Shown here one piece after another: positions 18,510 to 27,859 of a stretch of 64,000 nucleotides of DNA. Position 1 is the first letter of the stretch; every line of letters starts with the position of its first letter. Origin of the DNA: Fibrobacterota bacterium (GTDB lineage: Bacteria > Fibrobacterota > Chitinivibrionia > Chitinivibrionales > FEN-1185). A model generated the notes under the pieces. That model had not been told where the DNA came from, searched no databases, and saw nothing but the letters and a program-made list of their open reading frames with translations. A program made the position numbers and the translations under genes. Where the stretch lies: positions 52,067 through 116,066 of the forward strand of contig PLWQ01000018.1 of NCBI GenBank assembly GCA_003165595.1, read 5' to 3'.

Positions 18510-20507
18510 TCAGTCGAGCCCCTTTTTCCTGCGGATAACCCATTCGGCGGTCAGCAGCGCGATTATCAGGGCAAGGAGAATCCAGGTTTGCCGAAGCTGG
18601 AGGTACCGGGAGACAGTGGCTCGCTTTCCTTCGGAGTGAGCGTCGTACAACGCACGCACTTCCCGGGCGTTTCCGGATTTAAGCGGGATGGCGAATTGAT
18701 TGAGCAATACGGTATTCTGGGCTCGTGCGGACAATTCCGGGCTGTTTGCACCCACATAGAGTGTATCGGAAAAGGAACGCTGCCGGCCGCCAAGTACGGC
18801 GCTGCACGTGAATCGGTACGAGCCCGCCGCCAACGGGGGAAGCTTTACTTGTGCTCTGTTCTGCGGGTCGATGCCGGCAAGCGCAAACAGGGAATCCACG
18901 ATTTTCTTTCCCGAAAGATCTATGGTAAACCGGACATCAAACCCATGCGCAGGACCGGCATTGCCCCCGTACACATCGGCGGCGTTAAGGTCGGCCGGAA
19001 GGAGAACCGTAACGGGGATGGAGTCGTGCTCGAACAGCTCCGCGGCCGAAGGGTAGGCGGCGAGATTTTCCCGCAGGTTGCTCACCAGCCGATTTTTGAC
19101 AAATGTTGTTACGCACCGGATGAACCCGGGCGTTTCCCCTTCCTTTGCGACGGCCAGAGGCAGGAAATCGATATGCCACAGTTCCCTGCCCGCCACCGCT
19201 ACGGCCGCGCGCCCCTGGAATGTTCCCATAGTGAGAAAGGGGAGGGAATCGGCGGTCACGGCGGATTGCCCTTCAACCCGGGCACGGCAGTAGAGAACCG
19301 TACGGCTGTGGGCGAGAAACGGCGGCCGGCACACCGGGATGCGCGACGGCGGCGCCACATCCATGGAGCAGAACCTGGCAAACAGCGTGTCGTAGGGGTT
19401 GGCCGGCGCCAGGGAAAATGCGGCGGGGGTCAAATCCTGGCGGTCCGCACAGGGAAATGCGCCGAGGAAAACCGCAACGCCCCTGGAATCGAGCGAGCGG
19501 AACAGGGGGGCCATGACATCGGCGTAATCGAACAAAAAAAGTGCGTCGCAGGTCGGGGCATCGTGCGGGACAGTGCGCCACTGCGGATCGCTTTGCAGGG
19601 CCATGGTGACAAACCGCCGGTCGAGAAGCGGCGCGGCCGACTGAACGATTGCCAGGAACCGCTGCGGAACAACAGACTGCGAGAAATAGAGGGCAGACCG
19701 CAGGGTGTCGGCCGTGTTTTCGACAAGAACGGTATACACAAACCTGCCCTGCCGGGACGTGGGCAGCCGGATTTCCGCCGTGTCGACAAAGTATCCCGAA
19801 TCGGCAACGATCGCTTTCTGCGAAACAATCGTCCCCTGGTTCCGGCATACAATCGAAAGCGGCCGCCGGCGCGGAACGAAGCCGTGGATTCGCGCCGTCA
19901 CGACGGAAGCCGAATCGAGGGAAACGCTTTCGCGCGCGTCAAGTATTTCGGTTTGCAGATACGGCCAGGGCGAAACCCGCGGGAGTTCGAGATAATAACA
20001 GGCTTTGTCCTGGCGGGCTTCGTGCGAAAGTGACGTGTTTGAGAAATTACCGTCGGAGACGACAAGGACGAACGGGGCGTCGCGGATAACGGGATCGGCA
20101 TCCGTTCCCGGGAGAAAACTTTGCAAATCGGCAAATGAAGTAATATGGCGCGCCGGACACGTGCGCAGCGAATCGCCGAAGCGGTAAAAACGGAAGTGCG
20201 GGTTCGAGGGCCCGGCGTTTTCAAGTGAATCCAGGCTTCTCACAAAGGGAAGGACGGTTGATTCCGGGTAAAAGAGCCGCATACTCATGGATGCGTCAAT
20301 AAGTACGGGAATAGGTCGCGGCCCGGTTCCGAGCCGGTCAAAGGTGATTACCGGTTCAAAAAATGCAAGGAGCAGCATGAGAACAAGAAGAACGCGCAAT
20401 GTAAGGAAAATAACGGCAGTGCGGTTGGCGCGGCGCCGGACATAAAAGACGGCGGCGAAACCGAACCCTGCTGCCAAAAGGCAAAAAAATAGGATCTCGG
20501 TGCCCAT
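18510..20507 (-). CDS. Membrane protein with degenerate VWA domain (BatA-like)
   Basis: 665 residues. Two N-terminal membrane helices (LFFCLLAAGFGFAAVFYV and an LTLRVLLVLMLLLAFF stretch) and one at the C-terminus (TWILLALIIALLTAEWVI) followed by RRKK place the middle in the periplasm. Near 65 there is PVLIDASMSMRL, a MIDAS-like DxSxS start of a von Willebrand A domain. The later part resembles the glutamine-amidotransferase-like region seen in similar large membrane proteins that accompany MoxR/Bat systems. No MoxR ATPase is adjacent, so a Bat role is weak. It lies 14 bp downstream of nadB in the same direction. Confidence 0.8.
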   Translation of the reverse strand: MGTEILFFCLLAAGFGFAAVFYVRRRANRTAVIFLTLRVLLVLMLLLAFFEPVITFDRLGTGPRPIPVLIDASMSMRLFYPESTVLPFVRSLDSLENAGPSNPHFRFYRFGDSLRTCPARHITSFADLQSFLPGTDADPVIRDAPFVLVVSDGNFSNTSLSHEARQDKACYYLELPRVSPWPYLQTEILDARESVSLDSASVVTARIHGFVPRRRPLSIVCRNQGTIVSQKAIVADSGYFVDTAEIRLPTSRQGRFVYTVLVENTADTLRSALYFSQSVVPQRFLAIVQSAAPLLDRRFVTMALQSDPQWRTVPHDAPTCDALFLFDYADVMAPLFRSLDSRGVAVFLGAFPCADRQDLTPAAFSLAPANPYDTLFARFCSMDVAPPSRIPVCRPPFLAHSRTVLYCRARVEGQSAVTADSLPFLTMGTFQGRAAVAVAGRELWHIDFLPLAVAKEGETPGFIRCVTTFVKNRLVSNLRENLAAYPSAAELFEHDSIPVTVLLPADLNAADVYGGNAGPAHGFDVRFTIDLSGKKIVDSLFALAGIDPQNRAQVKLPPLAAGSYRFTCSAVLGGRQRSFSDTLYVGANSPELSARAQNTVLLNQFAIPLKSGNAREVRALYDAHSEGKRATVSRYLQLRQTWILLALIIALLTAEWVIRRKKGLD

Positions 20508-20521
20508 GCCTCTCCCGCCGG

Positions 20522-22156
20522 CTATCGCACGCGGCGCTTAAAGAGGGGATTTACAAGGGCCGTATTTTTCTTCCAGTAACGGTCGTTTTGCTCCAGGTAA
20601 TCGGTGGTGTAATGCAGGCCCCTGCTTTCGTGGCGTTTGATGGCGGACGTCACCACCAGCTTCGCGGTTGTCACCAGGTTGCGAAGCTCAAGAAGTCGCG
20701 GTGTTATCCTGGTGCGCCTGTAGAAGTTCTCGGTTTCCTTTTCGAGAAATGCGACGCGCCGCAAGGCGCGCTGGAGACGGAGATTCGACCGTACGATGCC
20801 GACGTAATCCCACATCACGCTCTGCAGCTCGTTGACGTTGTGCGAAAGCAGCACCCATTCTTCATTGTCAATAGTCCCGCTGTCGTCCCAGGGAGGAATG
20901 CTGCCGCCGTCGGCAAGCGAGATCGACCGGACGCGGGCAATAGCCTCGTCTGCGGCCCGGCGCGAGAACACGAGCGCTTCGAGAAGCGAATTCGAAGCCA
21001 GGCGGTTGGCCCCGTGTATGCCGGTGCAGGCGACTTCTCCGCACGCGTACAGGTTGGGTATGGTGCTTTGGCCGTTTGTGTCCACCTTGATGCCGCCACA
21101 CAGGAAATGCGCCGCCGGCACCACGGGAATGAGGTCGCGGGTGATGTCGATGCCCAACGCTTTGCATCGACCGTAAATGAGGGGGAAATGCCGCCGCGTC
21201 CTGGCCGCCGGAACATGTCGTATGTCAAGGTACACGCAGCTGTCTCCGGACTTCTTCAATTCGTTGTCTATGGCGCGGGCAACGATGTCGCGCGTCGCAA
21301 GAGACTTGAGGGGGTGATAGCGGTCCATAAACTCAACGCCGCGCGAATCCTTGAGAACCGCGCCGAACCCCCGCAGTGCCTCGGAAATGAGGAACGAGTT
21401 GCCGTGTTCGTGATACAGCGTGGTGGGGTGGAACTGGATAAACTCCATGTTCTCTATTGTCGCGCCGGCCCTGTAGGCCATTGCGACGCCGTCTCCCGTG
21501 GCTATTTCCGGATTCGTGGTGTGGAGATAGACTCTGCCGCACCCGCCCGTCGTGAAACACGTGATTTTCGCCTGCACGGCGAAAATTGCCCTTTGAACCG
21601 TGTCGAGCACGTACATGCCATAACATCGGTTACCGCCCCGCAAAGACCTGCCGCGGACATGGTGGTCGGTGATCAAATCAACGCCGCAATGGTTTTCGTA
21701 CAGCGTTATGTTACGCATGCTGCGCAGCTGCCTGATGAGCGATTCCTCAACAGCCCTGCCGGTAAAATCGTGCATGTGAACGATCCGGTTGGCGGAATGT
21801 CCTCCCTCGCGGCTGAGATCAAGATGGTGCCGGGCACCTGATTTTTTCGACGTGGAGAAGCGCGTTCCCCATCCGATAAGCTCCTCAATCCGTTGCGGTG
21901 CTTCACTAACAAGAATTCGGACTGCCTCCTCCTTGCACAATCCCGCCCCGGAGACAAGCGTGTCGCGGACATGGCTCTCAAAGCTGTCCTTCGGGTCAAG
22001 CACGCACGCAATGCCGCCTTGTGCATAGTTTGTGTTGGATTCGCTGTCGGATTTCTTGGTTATCATGATGACCGATCCGAACCGGGCGGCTCGGATGGCA
22101 AAACTGAGGCCGGCAATTCCGCTACCCACCACCAGAAAGTCGCAGGATGTCTTCAT
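20522..22156 (-). CDS. nadB: L-aspartate oxidase
   Basis: 544 residues from the ATG at 22156, chosen because it overlaps the preceding stop as ATGA; an upstream ATG at 22177 would add seven residues. NadB is an FAD enzyme that oxidises aspartate to iminoaspartate, the first step of de novo NAD synthesis, and can use fumarate instead of oxygen. Visible motifs: the FAD dinucleotide site VVGSGIAGLSFAIRAA, NYAQGGIACV, the substrate region SREGGHSANRIVHMHDFTG, and CGEVACTGIHGANRLASNSL. nadA and nadC are not in the window. It is the second gene of the leftward kpsF-nadB-VWA set. Confidence 0.95.
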   Translation of the reverse strand: MKTSCDFLVVGSGIAGLSFAIRAARFGSVIMITKKSDSESNTNYAQGGIACVLDPKDSFESHVRDTLVSGAGLCKEEAVRILVSEAPQRIEELIGWGTRFSTSKKSGARHHLDLSREGGHSANRIVHMHDFTGRAVEESLIRQLRSMRNITLYENHCGVDLITDHHVRGRSLRGGNRCYGMYVLDTVQRAIFAVQAKITCFTTGGCGRVYLHTTNPEIATGDGVAMAYRAGATIENMEFIQFHPTTLYHEHGNSFLISEALRGFGAVLKDSRGVEFMDRYHPLKSLATRDIVARAIDNELKKSGDSCVYLDIRHVPAARTRRHFPLIYGRCKALGIDITRDLIPVVPAAHFLCGGIKVDTNGQSTIPNLYACGEVACTGIHGANRLASNSLLEALVFSRRAADEAIARVRSISLADGGSIPPWDDSGTIDNEEWVLLSHNVNELQSVMWDYVGIVRSNLRLQRALRRVAFLEKETENFYRRTRITPRLLELRNLVTTAKLVVTSAIKRHESRGLHYTTDYLEQNDRYWKKNTALVNPLFKRRVR

Positions 22157-22791
22157 GAAGGAGAACCAGTCTTGCATCGCGAACCTGAGGCCGGGCCGGC
22201 GTGGGGCAAACGCGCCTTCTGTCCCAGGTAGCCGCCGTGGTGGCGCAGGCCAAATTGCTCTTTGGAGAATCTTCTTTTTTCCATAAGGACCAGCGCAAGG
22301 GCGTCACCGATAGCGAGCATTACGGTCGTCGAGGCGGTGGGCGTGAGCCCGAGCCGGCAGGGTTCCGTGATTTCTCCCATGCTGATCACCACGTTGCACA
22401 AGGTGCGGATCGTGGAATCGGGATGCGACGTGATGCCGATGATGGAATGGATGCCGAGGCCGCGGCTTCGCTCGAGCATTTCGATCACTTCGCGGGTTTT
22501 CCCGCTGGTGGAGAGGGCCAGGATAACATCGCCTTTGTCCAGAAGTCCGAGATCGCCGTGTGCGGCTTCTCCCGGATGCAGGAAGCAGGACGGTGTGCCG
22601 GTTGAGCACAGCGTCCCGGAGATTTTCTGTGCGATGTCGCCGGCCTTTCCCATGCCGGTGGTGACCACCTTGTTCTTACAATGGTACAGAATGCCCACGG
22701 CGGTCGTGAAATGCCTGTCGAGCGGTACGTTTCGAATTGCCTCGGCCTCGGCGGCAAGGATTGCCTTTGCACGTTTCAGAATGTCGCTCAT
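22153..22791 (-). CDS. SIS-domain sugar-phosphate isomerase, KpsF/GutQ-like, no CBS domains
   Basis: 212 residues from ATG 22791. The family reaction is D-arabinose 5-phosphate / D-ribulose 5-phosphate isomerization, feeding Kdo for lipopolysaccharide. The SIS core is clear: VVTTGMGKAGDIAQKISG, FLHPGEAAHGDLGLL, ALSTSGKTREVIEML and GLTPTASTTVMLAIGDALA. Full-length KdsD/KpsF has about 325 residues with two C-terminal CBS domains. Here the protein stops right after the SIS domain, as in short clade members. Its stop overlaps the nadB start by 4 bp, so the two are cotranslated. Kdo synthesis itself is not seen here. Confidence 0.88.
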   Translation of the reverse strand: MSDILKRAKAILAAEAEAIRNVPLDRHFTTAVGILYHCKNKVVTTGMGKAGDIAQKISGTLCSTGTPSCFLHPGEAAHGDLGLLDKGDVILALSTSGKTREVIEMLERSRGLGIHSIIGITSHPDSTIRTLCNVVISMGEITEPCRLGLTPTASTTVMLAIGDALALVLMEKRRFSKEQFGLRHHGGYLGQKARLPHAGPASGSRCKTGSPS

Positions 22792-22967
22792 GTATGGAAA
22801 GCCTGTGGTTTGGTGCGAGTGTGAAACGGAACATGGCGGTATTCCTGTTCCGGGGCAAACTTGAGCGGTATAAATATAAATTAAAGAGGATGCGGCGCAC
22901 ACTGTATTTGACCCGGCGCGGGCGGCGAAGAGTCTCTCAACCTGGCGGCGGAAACAGAGAGGGGAGG

Positions 22968-24350
22968 CTAGACAAGCGGAATAAGCTGTTCTTCAACCAG
23001 GCCTACTTTGCGTTTGAGTTCCGCATCCGTTTGAACATCGGATTCTATTTTCTTGCAGGCATGGATAACGGTGGAATAGTCCCGGCCGCCGAATTCGAGC
23101 CCGATTGTGCGCAGCGACTGCTTCGTCCACTTCTTGCAAAGGTACATTGCAACGGAACGCGGCAGCGCAACATCCCTTTTGCGAGTGTGAGCGGTGAGTT
23201 GATTCGGCGTTGTTTCGAAAGCTTCGGCGACTTTCTGTTGAATAAATACGACGGAAATCCGCTGGTCTTTCCTCGAGATCACGTCACCGCAGATTTCCTT
23301 TGCGATGTCGATGGAAATGTCTTTCCCCGTGAACGAAGACGAGGCTATGAGCTTGATGAGAATTCCTTCCAGCTCACGAACGTTTGAGGTAATGTGACCG
23401 GCGATGTACTGTATGACCTCGCCGGCGAGCGAGAGGCCGTCGGTTTCGGCCTTCTTGCGCAAGATCGCCATGCGCGTCTCCAGATCGGGAGGCTGAATGT
23501 CGGTAATAAGCCCGCCCATGAATCTATTGATGATATGCTCCATCATATCGGTAATTTTTTCCGGCGGCCTGTCGGAGGACAAAATGATCTGCTTTCTTTC
23601 GAGGAGCAGCCTGTTAAAGATTCGGTAAAATTCCTTCTGTGTTCCCGGCTTGCCGCCGAGAAAATGGATGTCGTCGATAAGGAGCAGATCGACGTTGTTG
23701 AATTTCTTGTAGAATGACGTGGAATCTTTCTTCTCAACCACGTAGTTAATGTACTGAGTGGTGAATTCTTCGCTTGTCATGTACATGACGCAATCGGCAG
23801 TATTCTCCGTTTGGGCAAAATGACCGATCGCCTGCAACAGATGAGTCTTTCCCAAACCTGTTCCGCCGTACATGACGAGTGGATTGAACGTGGTTTTTCC
23901 AGGTGCCTCGGCAACGGCCAGGGCGGCGGCGTGGGCCATTCGGTTCCCGTCGCCGACGATGTACGTATCAAAGCTGTAATTCGGGTGAAATTGGCCCTTT
24001 TTTGCGACCGACTGCGGGATTCTTCTTGCCTGAGCCTCTGAAATTGTCTGGGCAAGAGGCTGGACAATTTTCCAATCTTTCTCCGAGGGACAAAATGAGA
24101 GAGATTGAAAACCGATCGAACTCTCGGTCAGGACGCCCCGAATGATGTCCGAAAAATGCTGTTCCATGAAATCCGCGAAGAACTGGTTCGGAACGAGGAT
24201 GTTTGCGTTGCCTTCGGGCGAAAGAAGAAGGTCGGTTGTGCGAAACCAGGTTTCAAAGGTGGAAGGTGTGGTTTTCTTCTGTATTTTTTGGAGGCATTCT
24301 TGCCACGGAGAACTGGTTGAAATCGCATGAGATAGGTCGTTCATCAACAT
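22968..24350 (-). CDS. dnaA: Chromosomal replication initiator DnaA
   Basis: 460 residues from ATG 24350, with AGGA 11 bp upstream; ATG 24344 is an alternative. Domain I (about 10-90, WQECLQKIQKKTTPSTFETW), a short linker, then AAA+ domain III with Walker A GGTGLGKTHLLQAIGHF, Walker B LLLIDDIHFLGGKPGTQKEF, and domain IV with the DNA-binding signature GGRDYSTVIHACKKIE. DnaA binds TTATNNACA boxes at oriC and opens it. Candidate boxes lie just upstream. The usual dnaN-recF-gyrB neighbours are not downstream; instead kpsF-nadB follow. Confidence 0.97.
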   Translation of the reverse strand: MLMNDLSHAISTSSPWQECLQKIQKKTTPSTFETWFRTTDLLLSPEGNANILVPNQFFADFMEQHFSDIIRGVLTESSIGFQSLSFCPSEKDWKIVQPLAQTISEAQARRIPQSVAKKGQFHPNYSFDTYIVGDGNRMAHAAALAVAEAPGKTTFNPLVMYGGTGLGKTHLLQAIGHFAQTENTADCVMYMTSEEFTTQYINYVVEKKDSTSFYKKFNNVDLLLIDDIHFLGGKPGTQKEFYRIFNRLLLERKQIILSSDRPPEKITDMMEHIINRFMGGLITDIQPPDLETRMAILRKKAETDGLSLAGEVIQYIAGHITSNVRELEGILIKLIASSSFTGKDISIDIAKEICGDVISRKDQRISVVFIQQKVAEAFETTPNQLTAHTRKRDVALPRSVAMYLCKKWTKQSLRTIGLEFGGRDYSTVIHACKKIESDVQTDAELKRKVGLVEEQLIPLV

Positions 24351-24660
24351 GTTGTCAACATTCCTGTTGCTTTACAAAGTGGTTGTGCAAGGAACGGGAC
24401 AAAACAAAAATCGAAATCGAGACAAATCGCAAGGATACTATTTTTATTTTGTTTTTTATCAGCTAGTTACGGATTATATAAGCTCAATTGTCTTTTGGTG
24501 GCAAGTGACTTTTCAACCACTTATTAACAGGCTTTCAACGAATTGTCAACACTGAGTTATCAACATGCCAGCCTGATTTTTTTTGTTTTAATAATATAAT
24601 AGGCAATGGATGAATGTCAAAGGAAATTTTATCTTCGTTGTGTAATCAAAGTGTAACAAT
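24351..24660. other. Candidate chromosomal origin (oriC) upstream of dnaA
   Basis: The stretch is clearly AT-richer than the flanks. Two DnaA-box-like 9-mers are seen: TTATTAACA at 24521-24529 and TTATCAACA at 24557-24565, both fitting TTATNNACA. Several related TCAACA motifs lie between them and dnaA. An AT run at about 24584-24602 (TTTTTTTTGTTTTAATAATA) could be the unwinding element. The location next to dnaA is the common one. Strand-skew data would be needed for proof. Confidence 0.6.
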
Positions 24661-25127
24661 CTTGCGTCAATTGACATCATGAAAAAAAGTCGCTTTTAGA
24701 CAATCTCGGGTCATGTTTCACAATGTCAAAACCCGGTCTTGTCGGGAAGTAAACCTTGTTTCTCCGCAAACCCCGAAAATACGGCAATCTCCGGGGGGCA
24801 GTTTGACCAAGCGGGAGAGGCTGTTTGACATCCCGGCATTTTACAAATAGTCTGATTTGGCGCCTTAGTAAAGGTGGCGGATTGCCATGAACCGGGCCGC
24901 GACAGTCTGAAAAAAAGTTTGTGATTCGTGAGGATTTTGTTTCACTATTGTAAGCAGCTTGCAAGACCTGGTGGAGTTTGCCTCGGCGCGGAACCCGCAC
25001 AGACCGGCTATGAGGCTGGAAGCCGGCGGTTTCGCTCCAAAAACCGGTCAATGACGACGTAGCAGGGCCAAAACAGTGCTTCCACGCTGCTATTCCAGGA
25101 CCTTGTCGAAAAAGTTCGAGAAAACCC
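24661..25127. other. Non-coding stretch between the origin region and a flagellar gene
   Basis: About 470 bp with GC-rich segments after 24760. A minus-strand ORF of 124 codons exists but is low in family features and Arg/Pro-rich, as random GC-rich frames are. I could not match the region to SRP RNA, 6S RNA, tmRNA or RNase P RNA. It may hold promoters for dnaA and an untranslated leader. Confidence 0.4.
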
Positions 25128-25155
25128 TAAAGGTTTTCTTCAGCAATTCCGAAAA
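25128..25155 (+). promoter_or_regulatory. Possible sigma-28 (FliA) promoter
   Basis: TAAAGGTT-N12-TCCGAAAA, compared with the sigma-28 consensus TAAAGTTT-N11-GCCGATAA: 6/8 in each half. It ends 45 bp before the ATG of a DUF5610-like gene. The fliD promoter at 28198 has the same 12-nt spacing, which supports both. Confidence 0.45.
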
Positions 25156-25200
25156 TTCCTAATGAGACCACAAATCGAAACCAATTTCAAGGAGGAATAC

Positions 25201-25965
25201 ATGTCTATACTATCCATAAGCGCGTCTTGGATGAATATATCCCAGATTCTTCCCCAGACACCGACAACAACGGACGACACATCGAGCAGCAACCTCGCAA
25301 GCCAGAGTTCCGGTTCCGATTCGTATTCGGGCAGCAGTGGGGTAGCGAACCTCGGCACAACATCGAACAATTATTCACTAGAGAGCTTGCTTGTACAATA
25401 TCAAAGTTCGGACGGCGATTCGGTGACGCTCAGCAGCCAGAGTCTGCAAAGTCAGCAGGCACAGCTCAGCGCCGGCGGAAGCAATTCTTCGGCGGACTGG
25501 AAACAGATTGTGGGCTATCTCAAGCAGCAGTTCGAATCGCTCAAGGACGAAATCAGGCAGGATTTTTTCAAGAACAACGGCCTGGGTGCAAATAGCGCTC
25601 AAAGCGCATCGACAACCGCCGCATCGCAGACTTCTTCGGCGGATGGAATTCCGGGCCTTCCCGATTACTGGAGCTCCGAAAACACGTCACAGCGCATCGT
25701 GGATTTTGCAACGTCTTTTCTCAGCGCGTTCAAGGGCAGCGGATCAGATTTTCTTTCCACAATTAAGGATGCAATCGAAAAAGGATTTTCCGAAGCTCTT
25801 GGCACCACGGGAAAGCTGCCGGACGCGGTGAGCAAGCTGGTGAGCAATACGCATGACCTCGTGATGCAGAAACTGGATGCGTGGGCCAAGGCGCAGGGGA
25901 TCACGGTTGCCGACGACACGGGATCGGACAGCTCTTCGACAACCGACCAGGCTGCCGCCGCGTAA
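25201..25965 (+). CDS. DUF5610-like flagellum-associated protein
   Basis: 254 residues from ATG 25201, which has AAGGAGG nearby. There is no signal peptide. The first 100 residues are Ser/Thr/Gln-rich and disordered-looking, as in flagellar secreted or axial proteins. The C-terminal half (about 155-235) has SSENTSQRIVDFATSFLSAF, then TIKDAIEKGFSEALG and VSKLVSNTHDLVMQKLDAWA, which resembles DUF5610, a domain found in proteins near flagellar genes. It is followed 2.3 kb later by fliD on the same strand, and its upstream promoter candidate is sigma-28-like. Function is unknown; it is possibly a late-class flagellar protein. Confidence 0.72.
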   Translation: MSILSISASWMNISQILPQTPTTTDDTSSSNLASQSSGSDSYSGSSGVANLGTTSNNYSLESLLVQYQSSDGDSVTLSSQSLQSQQAQLSAGGSNSSADWKQIVGYLKQQFESLKDEIRQDFFKNNGLGANSAQSASTTAASQTSSADGIPGLPDYWSSENTSQRIVDFATSFLSAFKGSGSDFLSTIKDAIEKGFSEALGTTGKLPDAVSKLVSNTHDLVMQKLDAWAKAQGITVADDTGSDSSSTTDQAAAA

Positions 25966-25976
25966 ACGGTTTTGTT

Positions 25977-26951
25977 TTACTTTGCGGAATTGAAGCGGTA
26001 GCCGATCCAAAGCCGGTGGATGAGAAGCCCCTGCCAGGTTGTGCTTACGCCCAGGTCGTAGCCGCCGAAAACTGGAAATTCGTTCATCTGACGGATTTCC
26101 AGACCAAGGTGAATACAGTTTCCATTTCCGGTATACATCTGGGAAAACTGACCGAAATCGGTGCTGTATCCTGCCAGAATACCGGCGATTTTGTAAACCC
26201 TTACCGACATCATGGCTTTGAAGACTTCATAGGTGAACCCGGACGTCGTATAAAAAGACGGGGCAAGGCGGGACTTGAACGACAGTGTGTATTCCGCTGA
26301 TCCGAGTATCATGTCGTCAAGAAAGGTCGTCCGGAGTCCGAGCTTCGCATTGTCATCCATGTAAATCTGCTGCCAGAAATGATACGTGGCCAGCGCGGTT
26401 GCGGAGAAAGATACGCACTTGAAGAAATAGGGCGTGAGAATGCCCAATCCGCCCCGCGTGATAAGAAAATTCGACGAACCGCCCTGACCGTTGGGAAGCA
26501 TTTCCGCTCCAACATCGACCAGAATGCCGGCGCTGCCGATTGCGGGCATTCTTCCGCCGATTCCCAGTTGAAAACTCGGGTTGGAAAAGGTGAATTGACT
26601 ATTGTAGTTCGCCCCGGCCGAGGTAATCTGTGTGGACTGGTCGGGCGCTATTCCCGTGCCCATGATCCCGATGCCTGCACCGAAATGCTTGAGGAAGGGG
26701 AACAGGTATTTCACGGACGCAAGCGTATACGAATACCCGAGCGGGGTCACGTTGATGGTGTACCCTGTTGGCACGGTAATTTCTCCTGTCAAGGCAGGGT
26801 TGGCCCACCATCCGCCGGGCGTCAAAAGGTTCTCAAGGTAGGTGGTACGCTGGTACAAAAAGTACAAGCTGTCGTTGGCCGCCCGTACCGAACAGGAGAG
26901 CAAGGCTATTGCCGCAAATATCGTGAAGAGCAGACGAGTGTGCCGTGCCAT
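25977..26951 (-). CDS. Outer-membrane protein, probable beta-barrel
   Basis: 324 residues from ATG 26951, which follows the MCE gene stop by 5 bp; an upstream in-frame extension runs inside the MCE gene and is not used. A signal peptide (LLFTIFAAIALLSCSVRA) precedes a Gly- and aromatic-rich sequence of alternating strands, WWANPALTGEITVPTGYTIN to HRLWIGYRFNSAK. The ANPAL motif and Gly-rich strands recall FadL/PorV-type transport barrels, but assignment is uncertain. Coupling to an MCE protein suggests a role in lipid traffic between membranes. Confidence 0.72.
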   Translation of the reverse strand: MARHTRLLFTIFAAIALLSCSVRAANDSLYFLYQRTTYLENLLTPGGWWANPALTGEITVPTGYTINVTPLGYSYTLASVKYLFPFLKHFGAGIGIMGTGIAPDQSTQITSAGANYNSQFTFSNPSFQLGIGGRMPAIGSAGILVDVGAEMLPNGQGGSSNFLITRGGLGILTPYFFKCVSFSATALATYHFWQQIYMDDNAKLGLRTTFLDDMILGSAEYTLSFKSRLAPSFYTTSGFTYEVFKAMMSVRVYKIAGILAGYSTDFGQFSQMYTGNGNCIHLGLEIRQMNEFPVFGGYDLGVSTTWQGLLIHRLWIGYRFNSAK

Positions 26952-26956
26952 GGTTA

Positions 26957-27859
26957 TCAAAGTTTGATATAGATTTTGAATTGGAGCATACGTTGCTGGA
27001 GCGTAGTGATAATGGTCTGAAGGCCGACGATCTTCTTCCTGATGTTTTCGGCATCGCTTTTCCACAGAATATTGCGGGGGCTCTCAAGCTCCTGCGACAT
27101 CGACCGGAGCGTATCTACGGTTTTGTCAAGTGATGCGACGAAGACGGATATGTCGCGAAGCCGGCCGCTCACGCCGTCAACGTATTCCGGCGCGGCGGCT
27201 GAAAACGTTTTTGTTACGAGCGAGGCCGAATTCACGAGCGAATTGAGGGAGTCGATGTTCGTGCTGAGGGTTGCCCCGGTTTGGCTTGCGACGGTGAGTA
27301 TTGTTCTGGAAAGCGAGTCGACGGCAGCGACGGCTTCGTTTATTTGCACAACAAGCGATCTCGCCGCCCCTGCCCCATGCGCAAGGCGATTGCTTACCGA
27401 GAGGAACGTATCGACAACCTCGCGGAGTTTTCGGACATTGTCCAGCGCTTCGGAAATGCCGGGATGAAACGTGCCGACAAGAGTGTCCCGTACGGGAATG
27501 GGAGGCGCCGTAGAATCTCCGGGGTCGATCACGATTGCTCTGTCTCCCATGAGCCCTTCGTCGACGTCGACAATGAGATATCCGCGATGAAGGGGAATAT
27601 GCCGGGCGCTTTGAATGGTAACATACACCCTCGGCTCCTTCCGGACCGAATCTGCCACCCAGTTGATGCTCGCTGCCGTCCCGTAAAACACGCCGCGCAC
27701 GCGAACCGGATCCTGATACCCGAGACTGCCGATTCTCTTGAAGGCCACAACACGGGTTTCGCCCGGAGAAAGAATGGGCCGGAGACAGTATGCGGCCAAA
27801 ACGGTGATAATCAGGGAAAAAAGGCCGATGATGATATAACCGAGTTTTCTATCCGTCAT
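26957..27859 (-). CDS. MCE/MlaD-domain protein
   Basis: 300 residues from ATG 27859 (ACAGG just upstream); in-frame ATGs at 27877 and 27895 are possible. One N-terminal helix (LGYIIIGLFSLIITVLAAYCL) anchors it in the inner membrane. The MCE domain follows (about 40-120, with VRVRGVFYGTAASINWV and YLIVDVDEGLMGDRAIVIDP). A long helical, probably coiled-coil tail reaches into the periplasm. MlaD-type proteins form hexameric lipid shuttles with an MlaEF ABC core, which is not present here. It is upstream of and coupled to the barrel gene. Confidence 0.85.
   Translation of the reverse strand: MTDRKLGYIIIGLFSLIITVLAAYCLRPILSPGETRVVAFKRIGSLGYQDPVRVRGVFYGTAASINWVADSVRKEPRVYVTIQSARHIPLHRGYLIVDVDEGLMGDRAIVIDPGDSTAPPIPVRDTLVGTFHPGISEALDNVRKLREVVDTFLSVSNRLAHGAGAARSLVVQINEAVAAVDSLSRTILTVASQTGATLSTNIDSLNSLVNSASLVTKTFSAAAPEYVDGVSGRLRDISVFVASLDKTVDTLRSMSQELESPRNILWKSDAENIRKKIVGLQTIITTLQQRMLQFKIYIKL

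Noticed and set aside
18588..20033. 481-codon plus-strand ORF opposite the VWA-like gene
   Set aside because: Antisense shadow, low-complexity Arg/Gly-rich.
20588..21841. 417-codon plus-strand ORF opposite nadB
   Set aside because: Antisense shadow; no promoter, ribosome-binding site or domain.
24677..25051. 124-codon minus-strand ORF upstream of dnaA
   Set aside because: No ribosome-binding site or recognisable domain; composition like random GC-rich sequence.
24880..25080. Small SRP RNA in the gap before the flagellar gene
   Set aside because: GGCTGGAAGCC is only faintly like the SRP domain IV core; the required asymmetric loop is missing.
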